The notes: generated by a model from the sequence alone, not told the origin. A stretch of DNA of 64,000 bases from Hemibagrus wyckioides (GCF_019097595.1 NC_080720.1:26957352-27021351), one strand, 5' to 3'. Shown: positions 11,894 to 24,375, counted from the stretch's first letter. A program made the numbers and translations.

Positions 11894-13225
11894 TGTGTTG
11901 CACAAATGTAAGTGTCTGAATGCAGATGGTGGATGATAGACAGCGATCTGAATGATGGCTCTCTTACTTAAATATCGCTTCAAAGAATATTTTCCCATTG
12001 ATAGTCAAAATGTAGTAATGTCTTCTAATATGGAAGTGCATGATACATATTTTTTTAAGAGATGGAAAGATTTATCTTGTCTCTTTAAAGGCATTGATTA
12101 ACTTTGGGAGCAAAATACCGTAAATTACTCATTTCATCATTATTCTCACACCTTCAAAATGAATGCTTTTTAATGAGCATATTAGTCAGCCATTTTGAAT
12201 TGTGTCTAGCTCACCAACATCATTACTGTATTTAATTTTATTCATAAAGTTGTTTATATTTTCACCGTGTCGCCTCTCTGTGTTCAAAAGGACGTGACTC
12301 AGAACACAACAGAGTGTTGGATGACATTATTGAATAGGGCGGCTACAAAAAATATGTACTACCTACGTCCAACGATCAGCTCAGCATTAAAATGATAAAA
12401 AGCTTTAGGGCTGAAAGTTGTAGGATAGGAGCTGACACACTGAATGGGAGTTCCATTTTGTGATTGCTGTTTTTTTAAGTCGTGTGTTTTAAAAAATATC
12501 CAAATCGCAAGCATGATAATCAGAAAACTCAGCTTGCCTTTGGTGTTCAAGCCACATAAAATCGTCTGCTATTTGTTTCTTTGTGTAATTTGTACGTCGA
12601 TTGGACAATGCTGACTTAGTCTGTTTCCTTCTGTTTTCTCCAAAGACATTTTAAAAGGATTTGATTGAATAATGATCCATCTTGTTCATGTTTATTTCAC
12701 CTGGTGTTTTAATTCATACCTTCTCAACTACACCTACAGTCTGGGCTAGAAAGAAATCGGCCCTAGCGTGTATACTGTTTCTTTTCCTTTAACACAAAAC
12801 TAATTTGTTAACAGCAAATAAGATTATGTAGGTGTAAAAATTAAGCCTTATTTTATGTATTTTTTTTTCCTTCAAAGAGCAGGTTCAAAGAGGTTTGTCT
12901 TATTAGCCCATTTATACCAGATAGCCCTGTTTAAATGAACAGTCCTTCATATTAAAGTATGCTGAAGAGACCTTTACAGAAAATTCCTTTTTTGTTTGTT
13001 TAAGACAAATACCATGCACCTTTATTTTTATTTCATTTTATTGTATGTCATCTTTATTATGTAAATCAACATAATCAAAATAATCAGCGTTTTGGGAAAT
13101 TCATCTCTGATTTAGGATTACATTCTAATATGTAATGAGATTTTTGGTTCTGAATACAGAAAATACATTGTTTTTGAAATGAATGTGTTTTCATTCTAGT
13201 TGGTGGGGTTTACACATTGACATTT
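11894..13225. other. Intergenic, nothing recognised
   Basis: AT-rich sequence downstream of kcnj3 with homopolymer runs and short chance ORFs only. I see no repeat family, RNA gene or promoter signature in it. Confidence 0.6.
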
Positions 13226-14159
13226 ACAGCAATTAGCCATAACATTAAAAACACCTGCCTAATATTGTTTAGGTCTCCCTTGTGCCACCAAAACAGCCCT
13301 GACCCATAACAGCATGGACTTTACAAGACCTCTGAAGGTCTGATTTGCTATCTGGCACCAAGATGTAGGGACACCAAGATGTAGGGACAGTGGTGGTCCA
13401 AGTGGTTAAGGCTCTGGGTTGTTGCCCGTCAGATTGGGGGTTCAAGCCCCCAGCACTGCCAAGTTGGGCCCTTGAGCAAGGCCCTTAACCCTTTCTGCTG
13501 GAGGGGTGCTGTATCATGGCTGACCCTACGCTCTGACCCCAACCTCTAAGGCTGGGATATGTGAAGAAAGAATTTCACTGTGCTGTAATGTATATGTGAC
13601 AAATAAAGGCTATTTCTTTTCTATGTTAGCAGCAGGCCCATTGAGTTTTTGGGTGGTATGGGCACTCTGAGTAGTCTGTGGCTATGCAACCCATACCCAA
13701 CAAAGTGCAATGCACTGTGTGTTCTGACACTTTTCCATCATAGCTAGCATCATATCCAACTTTTTCTACAATTAGTGCTACAGTAACCTCGGACCAGACG
13801 AGTTAACCATCACTCTCCACACACATCGGTGAGACTTGGACACCCATGAACCTGTTGCCAGTTCACTAGTTGTCCTTCCTTGGACCACTTTTGTTAAATA
13901 CTAACCAATGTATACCCTTCAAGACCTGTTTTGGAAATGCTCTGACTTAGTTATCTAGTCATCACAATTTTTCTCTTGTCCAACTTGCTTAGATCTTTAC
14001 ACTCCCATTTTTCCTGCTTCTAAAACATCCACTTCAAGACCTGACTGTTTTCATCCTGCCTAATAAATGCCACTCTTTGTGAGGTGCCAGTGTAAGGAGA
14101 TAATCAATGTTATTCATTTCAACTCTCAGTGGTTTTATTGTTAAGGCTGACTGGTGCAT
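13226..14159 (-). mobile_element. Old, internally deleted Tc1-like copy split by a SINE
   Basis: A strongly diverged copy of the 1073-2229 family: the left end reads GCCATAACATTAAAAACACC and later blocks match the consensus around CACTGTGTGTTCTGACAC and TTGTCCAACTTGCTTAGATC. The transposase middle is deleted. A SINE (13385-13622) interrupts it after CACCAAGATGT, and the element resumes with ATGTTAGCAGCAG. This order shows the Tc1 copy is older than the SINE insertion. Confidence 0.7.
13385..13622 (+). mobile_element. tRNA-derived SINE, copy 1
   Basis: The 5' end is tRNA-like: an A-box region AGTGGTTAAGGCTCTGGG and a B-box GGTTCAAGCCC. A body follows with GCCCTTGAGCAAGGCCCTTA and the tail ends in AATAAAGGC plus a T-rich end. 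It shares its body with the copy at 24731-24970. A 16-bp tandem duplication (CACCAAGATGTAGGGA) lies immediately upstream. The family resembles abundant fish SINEs; I do not assign a name. Confidence 0.8.
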
Positions 14160-14687
14160 ATCAGGAAACAAGCTGTTCATGGATAAATTATGTGATTATG
14201 CTAAGTGGGCAGAGCTTAAACTTACTATGAATCTATACCATTTTATAAAATGTTTTCACAAGTGGACAAAAATCTGTGATTATAAACACTTGTACCTACC
14301 ACATAATTATTACTGATTAATTCAGCTATTTACCCAGCGAGGATGTAACATAATTCTATGCAACATAATGACTTTAGGCTTCAGTTAGTCAATTACCATA
14401 ATTATCTCTATCAGAGTGTAGTATTATTATTAAAAAGATTTTTAATAAGAATTTTTTTTCCCATCAAACTGGATACAGAACAGAGGACAAGTGAAGACAT
14501 TACTGAGAACTGTTTCAAAGTTCCTCTGTACTAAAATAATCTCATGGTGCGAATCCCCAGACTTATTAACACGTTACCTCTTCACAGGAGGCCAATATCC
14601 TGAACTTTATCTGCAGGGAGCTAATTATGAAAAATGTCTCGGTGTGTCTGTGTGAGAGACAGATAAAGTTACAGAGGGAGAAAATGC
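14160..14687. other. Intergenic, nothing recognised
   Basis: AT-rich intergenic DNA between two mobile elements, with no supported gene or RNA. Confidence 0.5.
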
Positions 14688-15078
14688 AGTTCCAGAATTA
14701 CTGGCACCCCCTGTAAAGATGGGTAGAAAAGGTTATAAAAATGTCAACGGTTAATTAGTTTAATCTCACCCTGAAAAGAAAGAAAACAAATATTTTATTT
14801 TTTATTTATTTGTTTGTTTATGTACATACATGAATATACATGAATCATTTCAATTTATTTATTTTAATTACCCTTTTTATAATAATTCCTTAGACACACC
14901 AGTAACTTTGACATTTTGTGAAATATTAAGAAAATACATACTTTGATAAGGATTTTTTTTATCCCATATATAGTTAGATTTCACTCAGTGCTAAGCAAGT
15001 CTAAGCTAATTAAACACAGAGATTTCCCTAACAATTTTTTGCCCATCTTTTTCAAGGGTGCCAATAATTCTGGAGTTG
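14688..15078. mobile_element. Short palindromic-ended element (MITE-like)
   Basis: The left end TTCCAGAATTACTGGCACCC followed by GTAAAGATGGGTAGAAAA mirrors the right end, which reads TTTTTGCCCATCTTTTTCAA then GGGTGCCAATAATTCTGGA. Inverted arms of roughly 40 bp flank an AT-rich centre with no transposase. Arm sequence resembles Tc1-related non-autonomous elements of fish. Confidence 0.65.
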
Positions 15079-15194
15079 ATGATCATCTTGTCACAAATAT
15101 GTCTTCAAAAAAATATCATATCATGTTTCTTGAAAGCATTTCCATAACACAAGATATGTAACATGATACATGATACCATGAAAACAATTCCCAG

Positions 15195-15471
15195 ACATAT
15201 ACACCTATCAGGCATAACATTATGACCACTGAGAGGTGACGTGAATAACACTGATTATCTCCTCATCACGTGGGGGGTGAAGGCTGGCCCGTGTGATTCG
15301 ATCCAACAGACGAGCTACTGTTGCTCAAATTGCTGAAGAAGTTAATGCTGGTTCTGATAGAAAGGTGTCCGAATACACAGTGCAGGACGGGTCAGGGCTG
15401 TTTTGGCAGCAAAAGAGGGACCAACACAATATTAGGCAGGTGGTCATAATGTTATGCCTGGTTGGTATAGT
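15195..15471 (+). mobile_element. Internally deleted Tc1-like copy (about 280 bp)
   Basis: Both terminal repeats survive (CAGGCATAACATTATGACCA on the left, TGGTCATAATGTTATGCCTG on the right), but the centre jumps from the N-terminal region (CGAGCTACTGTTGCTCAAAT) straight to the 3' end (GTCAGGGCTGTTTTGGCAGC). Orientation is opposite to the copies at 1073 and 18146. It is a MITE-sized derivative of the same family. Confidence 0.85.
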
Positions 15472-18145
15472 TACTTAATAATAAAAACAGCTGCTGCTGA
15501 ATCATAAAAACAGCATACACGTTTAAAAACGTCTTCTTGTGTATAACAAATATTTAACACTGAAGAGGAGAAAGAGTGGTACAATTGGAAATAAAAACGC
15601 TAGCATACTGTGACATTAATCACAATATCGATTATATATCTACATCAAAGCCAAAAAAATGATACTGAAGATGCTCCTGAAAGGCAGACAGCACTGCGAT
15701 CTTTATTTCTCTGATCCGTTGAGGGAAAGTCTTTCACACCTCATTTCCCTGCATCACTATGTCACCTATTTTGTACATCATTTTACCAATTTACTAGCCA
15801 TTAACTTAATAACATGCCAGCTTTGTTATTGTACTGTCAGTGGGCAGTTAATGAGGTCTTAATGGAGCATTTTTGCTTTCAGATGGAAATGAAATCACAG
15901 CCTTTATGAAAGAGTTCTTCATTCCACACAGAGCCGCCATCTTTATTACAGACAATAAAGAATGAACTAAATCTCAGTTCATCTTGATAAACGGATTTTC
16001 CAGGCAGATATTCTGCACTGACAGGTGCTGCCTTTGAGTTTTCTGCCGATTTTGGAAAACGTTCCCAGATGTGAAGGTTAATTGCACGGAAAATACTGAT
16101 TCTGCACATTCTGATAACACTCAAGTCACAATTCACCAATTACTAATGGCAGAAATATAAACCTGGCAAATTACTGAGGTGATGGCGGTGTGCTTTCCTT
16201 TTTAGAGCCTTCATTTAAAAAGTTTCTACAGTTTCTTAATCCACCATATGCAAAGGCATGTTTTTTAAAGCCATAGCTCATTAAGCTACAGATGCTTCCT
16301 AGGCATAATTAAGACTTAAAAAACAGACAGTGTGCCAATATTTGTTAAATTATTCATGACTTCTTTAAAAGCATAAGTCTGATTTAAACCCTGACTACGG
16401 CGCGTCTCTTAATCAGACATTTTGTGGGCATTTTATGGTATGTTTCTCTTCATATCTCAGCTGAAAGGCTATCAATTCATAAATTAAACATTGGCGAGGA
16501 GTGTTCGGAATTTAAATAGACCACTTTTGAACCCTCAGACATAAATTGAACGAGACCTTTCATATATGAAAAGCGATGAATGGAATAGAAATGCATTGCA
16601 GCTCAAGAGAACGCATTCCCTTCGCTGGTCTTTGTGTTAAATTAGTACATTGTTTACACAGGATTAGGAAAACATGCGCTTATGTTATCAAGACCTTTTA
16701 TCTAATTGCTGTTGAAAACTAATCAAATTCTTGCGGCATCGCTCTGCCTACTTCACTGCTTTAGTAAGCTGTGCTCTGGGCCTTATCTCTGATCAAGTGG
16801 GAAAAGTGATTATTTTAAATGCCTGTTTTTTTTGCAGGCAGAAATTGGCTGAACACATGACTTAACGTAATTGGATTCTATCAAGGGTGCAGATGCATAA
16901 GAAACATATCAGGCAATAACAACTGGAACAGAACATCTTATATTTATTTACTGTTTATTTTTTTGTTACAGATTAAAACATGCTTGACATGTTGCTTAAT
17001 GTCTGCCGCAGTCATAAGGAGTCAGCATGCCCTTTTCTCTTCCTGGCTTCTTATTTCAAGCTCTTAAGAAATGAAATTCAACTCTGCTTAACATAAAACC
17101 ATTTAACCAAAACCATTTTGCACTGTTTCAGACCGTCGTCCTTCTACATTATGATTTTTTTCTTGCAAAATCATAAATATAGGCATTGCTGATTTTTCAG
17201 AAACCTATAGCGGCTATCTAACATCATATCTTCCTGTAATCAGGCACAAAGACCACAAATTCTGGTCAGGAAATTATGTCTAGTGGGAAAATGTTTAAGT
17301 TTAGACTTTACTTTTTTGAAATGATACCATAACAGAAAAATGTTTTCGGTTTTGTTCACTGTAATGTTTCTCTCATTTTGTCGTTTTGTAAAAACTAAAC
17401 ACTAGCAAGATATTACAGATGAGTAGGATGCCTTGTTTTAATCAACAGATCTCACAATCAATCTGTGCCAGTCGATTAATCCAACAGTAATCAACATTCT
17501 GGGAAGTTTTAGTTTAAATAAGGACAGAAATCAGAGACAATCTAGAAACCCTTTTGCCTCTGAATATAGAAAAATGTGATATTAAGAAAAATGATTTTAG
17601 AAATTTCATGTTTCCACTCTAGATAATGTGATGGATGAGATTTATAAAGGAATCTAAATAATGTTACATAAAAATAATGATGAGAAGAATATCAAGAATA
17701 ATTTCATATTCTCATATTCTTATAATAATCATATTCTTGTATAGTCTATATATATATATCAGGTATACTGTATATACACATATATACTTGGCATTTTCTT
17801 GATTGAAACATCATCAAAACAATCTGCAATGCAGTAAGAATTTATCAAATCTTCCACCTAAGGCATCTGTGCTAACTATTTTTATAAATATTTTATTCAT
17901 AACTGTATTAAATATTAAAATGAATATTTCATGTTTTCTGTCTGCTTTGAAATTTATTTGAAATTACTTTTGTTTAAGATCGTCCATTATTCTACCACAG
18001 TGACTAATATTGCTGATATCATAACCATAATTCATCAGTTCAGTGAGCCTGTACTTCCTAACAGAATGGAATAAACACGAGATGCACATGTAACTCTCAT
18101 ATCAGTAGTTAATTTCAGTTGAATCCAATATCTACTACTATTTAC
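15472..18145. other. Intergenic, AT-rich; possible conserved non-coding block
   Basis: No coding exon or repeat family is recognised. About 15860-16950 is less monotonous than its surroundings and holds several homeodomain-type TAATTA/TAATTG words and an octamer-like ATATGCAAAG (about 16247), so it could contain enhancers. That is inference only. From about 17690 to 17790 the DNA is a TA-rich low-complexity stretch. Confidence 0.35.
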
Positions 18146-19317
18146 ACCGATCAACCATAACATTATGAACACCTGCCTAATATTGTGATGGTCCCCCTTT
18201 TGGTGCCAAAACAGCCCTGACCCCTTGAGGCATGGACTCCACTAGATCCCTGAAGGTGTGCTGTGGTATCTGGCACCAAGATCATAGCAGCAGATCCTTT
18301 AAGTCCTGTAGGTTGCGAGGTGGGGCCTCCATGGATCGGACTTGTTTGTCCGGCATATCCCACAGATGCTCGATTGGACTGAGATCTGGGGAATTTGGAG
18401 GTCAAGTCAATACCTTAAACCTGTTGTTGTGCTCATCAAACCATTCCTCAACCATTTCTGCTTTGTGGCACGGCGCATTATCCTGGTGAAAGAGGCCACA
18501 GCCATCAGAGAATACCTTTTCCATGAAAGGGTGTACATGTCTGCAACAATGCTTAGGTAGGTGGTACCAAAGTAACATCCACATGGATGGCAGGACCCAA
18601 GGCTTCCCAGCGGAACATTGCCCAAAGCATGACACTGTCTCCGCCGACTTGCCTTCTTGCCTCTTCACCCAGGTACACACACGTACCCCACCATTCACGT
18701 GATATAAAAGAAAATGAGATTCATCAGACCAGACCATGTTCTTCCATTGCGCTGTGGACCAGTTCTGATGCTCACATACCTATTGTTGGCACTTTCGGTG
18801 GTGCACAGGGGTCAGTATGGGCACCCTGACTGGTCTGCAGCTACACAGCCCCATACGCAACAAACTGCAATGCATTGTGTATTCTGACACCTTTCTATCA
18901 GAACCAGCATTAACTTCTTCAGCAATTTGAGCAACAGTAGCTCGTCTGTTGGATCGGATCACACGGACAAGCCTTCGCTCCCTACGTTCATCCAGGAGCC
19001 TTGACCCTGTCACCGGTTCACTACTGTTCCTTCCTTGATAGATACTGACCACTGCAGACCGGGAACACCCCACAAGAGCTGCAGTTTTGGAGACGCTCTG
19101 ATCCAGTCATCTAGCCATCACAATTTGGCCCTTGTCAAACTCGCTCAAATCCTTACGCTTGCCCATTTTTCCTGCTTCTAACACATCAACTTTGAGGACA
19201 AAATGTTCACTTGCTGCCTAATATATCCCACCCACTAACAGGTCCCAAGATGAGGAGATAATCAGTGTTATTCACGTCACCTGTCAGTGGTCATAATGTT
19301 ATGCCTGATCAGTGTAT
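18146..19317 (-). mobile_element. Tc1/mariner-like element, near full length, decayed
   Basis: Terminal repeats are at both ends (left ACCATAACATTATGAACACC, right CATAATGTTATGCCTGATCA). On the minus strand the DDE domain is recognisable in fragments: VWSDESHFLLYHV carries the first aspartate and HQDNAPCHKAEMVEEWFDEH the second. N-terminal pieces include [20 protein letters not shown] (19073-18780). Frameshifts break the frame, so it is inactive. Confidence 0.87.
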
Positions 19318-20303
19318 GTGCATATAAAGGTTGTACAAATAGCTGGGTGTACTATGATGGCATTTACAAAAAAAAAAAATTCTTGAAAGAACTTACTCAT
19401 GGAAAGCTGTGTTCATTGATTATAAATGTTTCAAAATTAAAACTCTTTTTTGATGGACTGCATCAGCTGCAATGTGGATGAATAATTTAACTGAATGAAT
19501 GCTCTTTTTAATGTTAGAGTTAATTAAAGAAGAACTTTTAAAGGACCTTGCAAAGTATGAGTAAAGCTTATACTGTGCATACATTAAATAAAAATGACCT
19601 ACAGTGAGGGCACCCTGTTAAACCTGCAATCTTGCCAGGTACAGACAGGTGTTGGATTAAGCTCTGGATGGCAGGGTGGATGTGTGGGTGGGAAAAGGAA
19701 GAACATGCTGGGTCAGCATTGGTCACCATAGAGACAGAATGCCACTAAATTGAAAGAATTTAGGGAAAATTGTTTCATTAAGTCCTATTCCCATTTCTAT
19801 GCTTTCCTGCTTTGACCAAAGGGAGTAAAGGTATGGAAAGGTTTTGTATAAAATGTAAAGAGGAACAGTATGAAGAATATTATTAAGAATAGTATGTGCA
19901 ATCTGCTAGCATATGTCAAATATCACACTAATCTTCATAGCACAGTGCAAAAGAAACCTCAGCTAGATCATGAGATTCAGGTAATGTTCACATCAAACAT
20001 TAGAATGAAGATAAAGTGTGATCTCAGTGACTTTTATTGTGGAATGGTTGTTGTTGCCAGATGAGAATTTCAGAAACTGAACTCTCTCTATAGTTTACAC
20101 AGAATGGTGCAGAAAACACAACAAAATACATTAAGCAAATGACAGTTCTGTTTGGGGGGGGGCTTTTTGTGTTTTTTCCCCAAAGGTCTGAAATAATAGC
20201 AAATTCCACTCTCTGTCTAACAGGCATGCATGAAGCGTCAAATTTTGATGCACTGTCCTGTGGCTTCTGTAGTTAGAGATAGCCAGGTGTTTTCTCTCTC
20301 TCA

Positions 20304-20336
<33 letters not shown>

Positions 20337-20633
20337 TGTGCTTCTTTTTGTCTCTCTTCGCTTTCAAGGTCTCACATAGAGTCTATAGAGATAAGAGAAG
20401 AAACCAAGAAAGACAGTTTCTCTCTCTAGCTCACATACAAATAGACTCTCCACAACACACACACACACGCACACACTCACACAAACACACATAGACACAG
20501 ACTTGCATGTACACAAACACACACACACACACAGAGTGTTGTTTCACTCTCTTACATGTACTCACCCTCACACATCTTACCACTGCATTCTCTCTCATAT
20601 GCACACACACATACACACAAACCATATTCCTTA
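19318..20633. other. Intergenic with a family-K Tc1 fragment and simple repeats
   Basis: Positions 19970-20125 match the left arm of the fold-back elements at 329 and 8050 (ATGTTCACATCAAACATTAG, GTTTACACAGAATGGTGCAG). Positions 20295-20335 are CT then CA repeats, and 20453-20535 are CA-rich. No gene is recognised. Confidence 0.55.
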
Positions 20634-20742
<109 letters not shown>

Positions 20743-20867
20743 AATGCTAGCATTCCTGTGTGAAAACAGTCCTAACATTCTATCATAACATTCTAAGACC
20801 TGTGGCCCTCTCACTGTTATATATATATGAGAGGACAATTGACAACATGTCCAACGTGTGTCTGTGG

Positions 20868-21187
20868 GAAACCTTGGGTCCTGGTTCACCACTGTTCTTT
20901 CCTTGGACCACTTTTGATAGATACTGACCACTGCAGACCAGGAACACCCCACAAGAGCTGCAGTTTTGGAGATGCTCTGATCCAGTGGTCTAGCCATCAC
21001 AACTGTCAAACTCGCTCAAATCCTTACACTTGTCCATTTATCCTGCTTCTAACACGTCAACTTTGAGGACAAAATGTTCACTTGCTGTCTAATATATCCC
21101 ACCCACTAACAGGTGCTATGATGAGGAGATAATCAGTGTTACTCACTTCACCTGTCAGTGTTCATAATGTTATGGCTGATCGGTGTA
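20868..21187 (-). mobile_element. Tc1-like 5' fragment with an inverted junction
   Basis: From about 20888 to 21187 it matches the terminal part of the 1073-2229 family in the same orientation, ending in the repeat CATAATGTTATGGCTGATCG. The first 20 bases or so (GTGGGAAACCTTGGGTCCTG) match the family in the opposite orientation, so the copy begins at an inversion breakpoint. Confidence 0.7.
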
Positions 21188-21289
21188 TGTGTATATATAT
21201 ATATATATATACATACACATACATGTATATATACACACACACGGTTGTCCTGTCATCATTACACTCATTACATTACAGTGAATCAGTGA

Positions 21290-21537
21290 GTCTCTGGAGG
21301 AGAGCGCGTGATTAACTTCGCCTATCCCTCGCGACTCTGCGTGCCACTTATCAGTTATCCGTGCAGTCGGTGGTGAAGGCGGTACGAGGGACTGGGCTGC
21401 TTTTCCTCTTCTACACAGAACACAAGCCGTTAAAGAGGTTGCTGGTTTGAGAGGATGGAAATGGAAATGGCCACGCCATGAATGTTTCAGCAGGCGGAGA
21501 GCGCGGCACCGAAATAGCACCAGCGGCGCAGCTCGGA

Positions 21538-21570
<33 letters not shown>

Positions 21571-21960
21571 TACAGCGCGAGAGAGCGTTGCTAGGTAACG
21601 CCCGAGCCAATCCGTGAGCGCTCTCACACCCCCGCGCGCGCTCTAATGACGGAAAGCAGCTTTGCATCATTACCGCCATCATCGAAGTTCCCGCCGCTTA
21701 TCGCATTATTACTCACGGGTAAGCGAGCCTTCATCACTCCCACACACGCGTGGATTCGGTGTGGGAGTTCAGCTCGGGCTCTACATCATGTTCTGCTTTG
21801 CAATGTCTGCTAAGGACTTGAACCACCTACCGGTTCGCCACGCCAAAAGTCGCCTTATTCATAGGTACGAGTCCCGTTTAGCTCGTGCACGTGTAATGCT
21901 CTTGCGCCCTCTGCTGTTTGTACTATGTATAACATCTAACCCACGTTTGGGTGTTTAACA
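21290..21960. promoter_or_regulatory. CpG-rich island with X-box and CCAAT box; transcript unknown
   Basis: This block is much richer in CG dinucleotides than its surroundings. It holds GTTGCTAGGTAAC (21587-21599), a near-perfect RFX X-box palindrome, followed by CCAAT at 21607-21611 and a short CG/GA repeat (21539-21570). Donor-like sites on the + strand lie at 21719 (CACGG/GTAAGC) and 21865 (ATAG/GTACGA). It looks like a promoter and first exon, but I recognise no protein and no downstream exons before ino80d. Kcnj3 and ino80d do not obviously use it. A non-coding RNA or an unrecognised gene is possible. Confidence 0.5.
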
Positions 21961-21988
21961 CGAGATTTTCTCATTAAAGTTAAGGGAC

Positions 21989-22337
21989 CTGGGCAGCACG
22001 GTGGCTTAGTAGTTAGCACTGTTGCCTCACAGTAAGAAGGTCCTGGGTCCAAATCCTTTCTGTGTGGAGTTTGCACGTTCTCTCCGTGCTTGCGTGGGTT
22101 TACTCTGGGTACTCCGGTTTCCTCCCACAGTCCAAAAACATGTACATTAGGTTGATTGGTAATTCTAAATTGCCTGTGTGTGTGGTTGTCTGTCTATATG
22201 TGCGGCCCTGTGATGGACTGGTGACCTGTCCAGGGTGTACCCCTGCCTTTTGCCCAATGTGTGCTGGGATAGGGGATCCAGCAGATCCCTGTTACCCAAA
22301 TTAGGAATAAAGCGGGTATAGCAAAATGGATAGATGG
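21989..22337 (+). mobile_element. Retroposed repeat with 13-bp target duplication
   Basis: The 349-bp unit begins GGGCAGCACGGTGGCTTAG, has a tRNA-like start, contains TGTGTGGAGTTTGCACGTTC and TTTCCTCCCACAGTCCAAAA, and ends in a short A/T-rich tail. It is flanked by perfect copies of AAAGTTAAGGGAC (21976-21988 and 22338-22350), the mark of LINE-mediated insertion. A decayed relative lies at about 39011-39200. Confidence 0.85.
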
Positions 22338-22350
22338 AAAGTTAAGGGAC

Positions 22351-23739
22351 GTAGCCACTTAGGTACACATGGTGACAGCTGCCACCCCAGCTGCCAGCTA
22401 GTTCCGACTCGGTAGGATATTCAACTGATGCAGGCATAAAGGAAAAATCTAATCTTGCCATCTCTATTACTTCTATATTGGATTTCTCATTAATACAACA
22501 GCTTCAAGGAAAATACAAGTTAACAGAGAAATCCTGTTGTTATTCCTTAAGTGTGAGACCATTCAAACATTTTCTTCTATTGAACACCACTGTTACTGTA
22601 CTAGCAATATCCTCCCGTGACATCAGAGCTGCTGACAAATGCTCTGAATAGAGAATGATCAGAAGGGAATAATGAAAATACCGCAACAGCTACCAGGTTA
22701 TCACCGGAGCCACAAAGCACACCACAAATAAGAATAATCATATTCAATGTGTCTCAAAGCGGACACGAATCAAATCGAATGAATGAATGAAGCATAGCTT
22801 GTGCTATTTAATTTTTTATAGTATCGATATTTCAATTACTCCCTTGTATATTATAAATTATAGAGCAGTTATGAAACCAGTATAGTAAAGCAAGTATGTG
22901 TCATTCATTTTGTACCAAGGAATAAACGAAATATTCTGCAAATGTTCTGTACTGCCTGCTACAAGGGTATTAATGTTTGGGTACATCTGAAATTCTGAAC
23001 TTGAACATGTTTTTTTTCAACACACTTATTTATAATGATAAAGGCTGAAGGCTCAGGGTAAAAATATACCAACAAAGCAGGAGCATCCTAGCCCTTTCAA
23101 TTTCCAAAACAAATTGTTGCAAATGATACCACAGTTGCAGCAAATTATTTCCATAATAGTGCATGTAATGGAGAAAATCATTTCATTTCTCTGAGCCAGC
23201 AGTCTTTCTGGAGGCTGATCATATTTATCCATGTTGTTTTATGTAGTAGTTCTACCAATAAATGTTGTTGGACAACAGAAACATGACAGCAGGTTAAGCT
23301 AAACTTTTATTCACTTTTTGAAATCCATATTTATATGAATATGCAAATGACAACCACCCACAACCCTGTACTCCAGTTTCCTGGTAAAACAGAAGGCAAG
23401 CAACATTCTGCATGGCCTGCTTTTGATTACTGGAGTATTTTACATATATATATATGTTTGATTTAATAATACCTAGCTGCTGCATGTTTAATAACAACTC
23501 AGATACTCGTTTTAAAATAAAAAATAAATAAATAATCAACCCGTCTTTTTTAAGAATAAATGTCTTCATAAAAAGCAAATTTTTATAAATAAGCTAAGAA
23601 GAGGTCATTAAAGAACTTATTTGAAGCGGGTATTTTTGTGCTTTCTGTTATTACAGATTCTTAAACATGCCAAGATTTAATCACTAGCATGTACATTTTT
23701 TTTGGTCCCAGACTGTGGACCAAAAGTACGTACATACAT

Positions 23740-23778
<39 letters not shown>

Positions 23779-24252
23779 TTTGTAATTTTGACACAAAATG
23801 CATTTAGTCAATAAAAATCTTCAAAATATGTGCACTTGTGTTCTTGCACATAGAGCAAAACACTTATCTACGCAAATCTTTAAATCTATACATGCTTTGT
23901 GTCAAAACCTTCAAAATCAATTCAGCTTAATATTGTGTAATAGAGCACCAATAAAGCTTTTATGTAAAAGGAAAGGAAGAAATACTTATATACATACCTG
24001 TCTGATGTAGTCTAATAAAGTGACAAATTTATTATAAAAAGTTTATTACACAATCTGCTACACATGGACTCAAATTAGTGAAAGTTCCATTGTGTTTCTA
24101 TTGGATTGCTACCCGAGTCATGCAATTTCACCTCTTTAAGTGCTTTGAGGAACGCAATTTTAATGAGTTTAACTTATTTTCCCAGTACGGTGGGAAAAAA
24201 TGGTGTTAAATAATTGGGCCTATTTATCAAAGAGCTAATTTTAGCTTTCAAG
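22351..24252. other. Intergenic, AT-rich
   Basis: No gene recognised. A (TTTA)n microsatellite occupies about 23733-23780. Confidence 0.6.
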
Positions 24253-24375
24253 TTTCAATTTAATTGTATTTGTATAGCACTTTTCATTTCTTTAAAATGA
24301 TTCATTTTCACAAAGCAGCTTTGCAGGAATCTGAAAGTAGAGCCTAATGAGCAAGTCAGAGGCGACAGCAGTAAG
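24253..24375 (+). repeat. Dispersed repeat, degraded copy
   Basis: It starts TTTCAATTTAATTGTATTTG with TATAGCACTTTTCA and has CAAAGCAGCTTTGCAGGAAT, then CCTAATGAGCAAGTCAGAGG, matching the unit at 24704-25175. Confidence 0.6.

Noticed and set aside
13385..13460. tRNA gene, because of A- and B-box-like sequence
   Set aside because: It is the 5' end of a SINE; no cloverleaf with a plausible anticodon arm and the body continues into SINE sequence.
21170..21682. Minus-strand ORF of 170 residues across the CpG island
   Set aside because: Composition follows the GC- and GA-rich DNA and then a TA repeat (YIYIYIYTYT); no domain is visible.
21788..21958. Small + strand ORF MFCFAMSAKDLNHLPVRH with a donor-like site at 21865
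   Set aside because: No family recognised and no downstream exon found, so not called as a gene; the island is reported as regulatory only.
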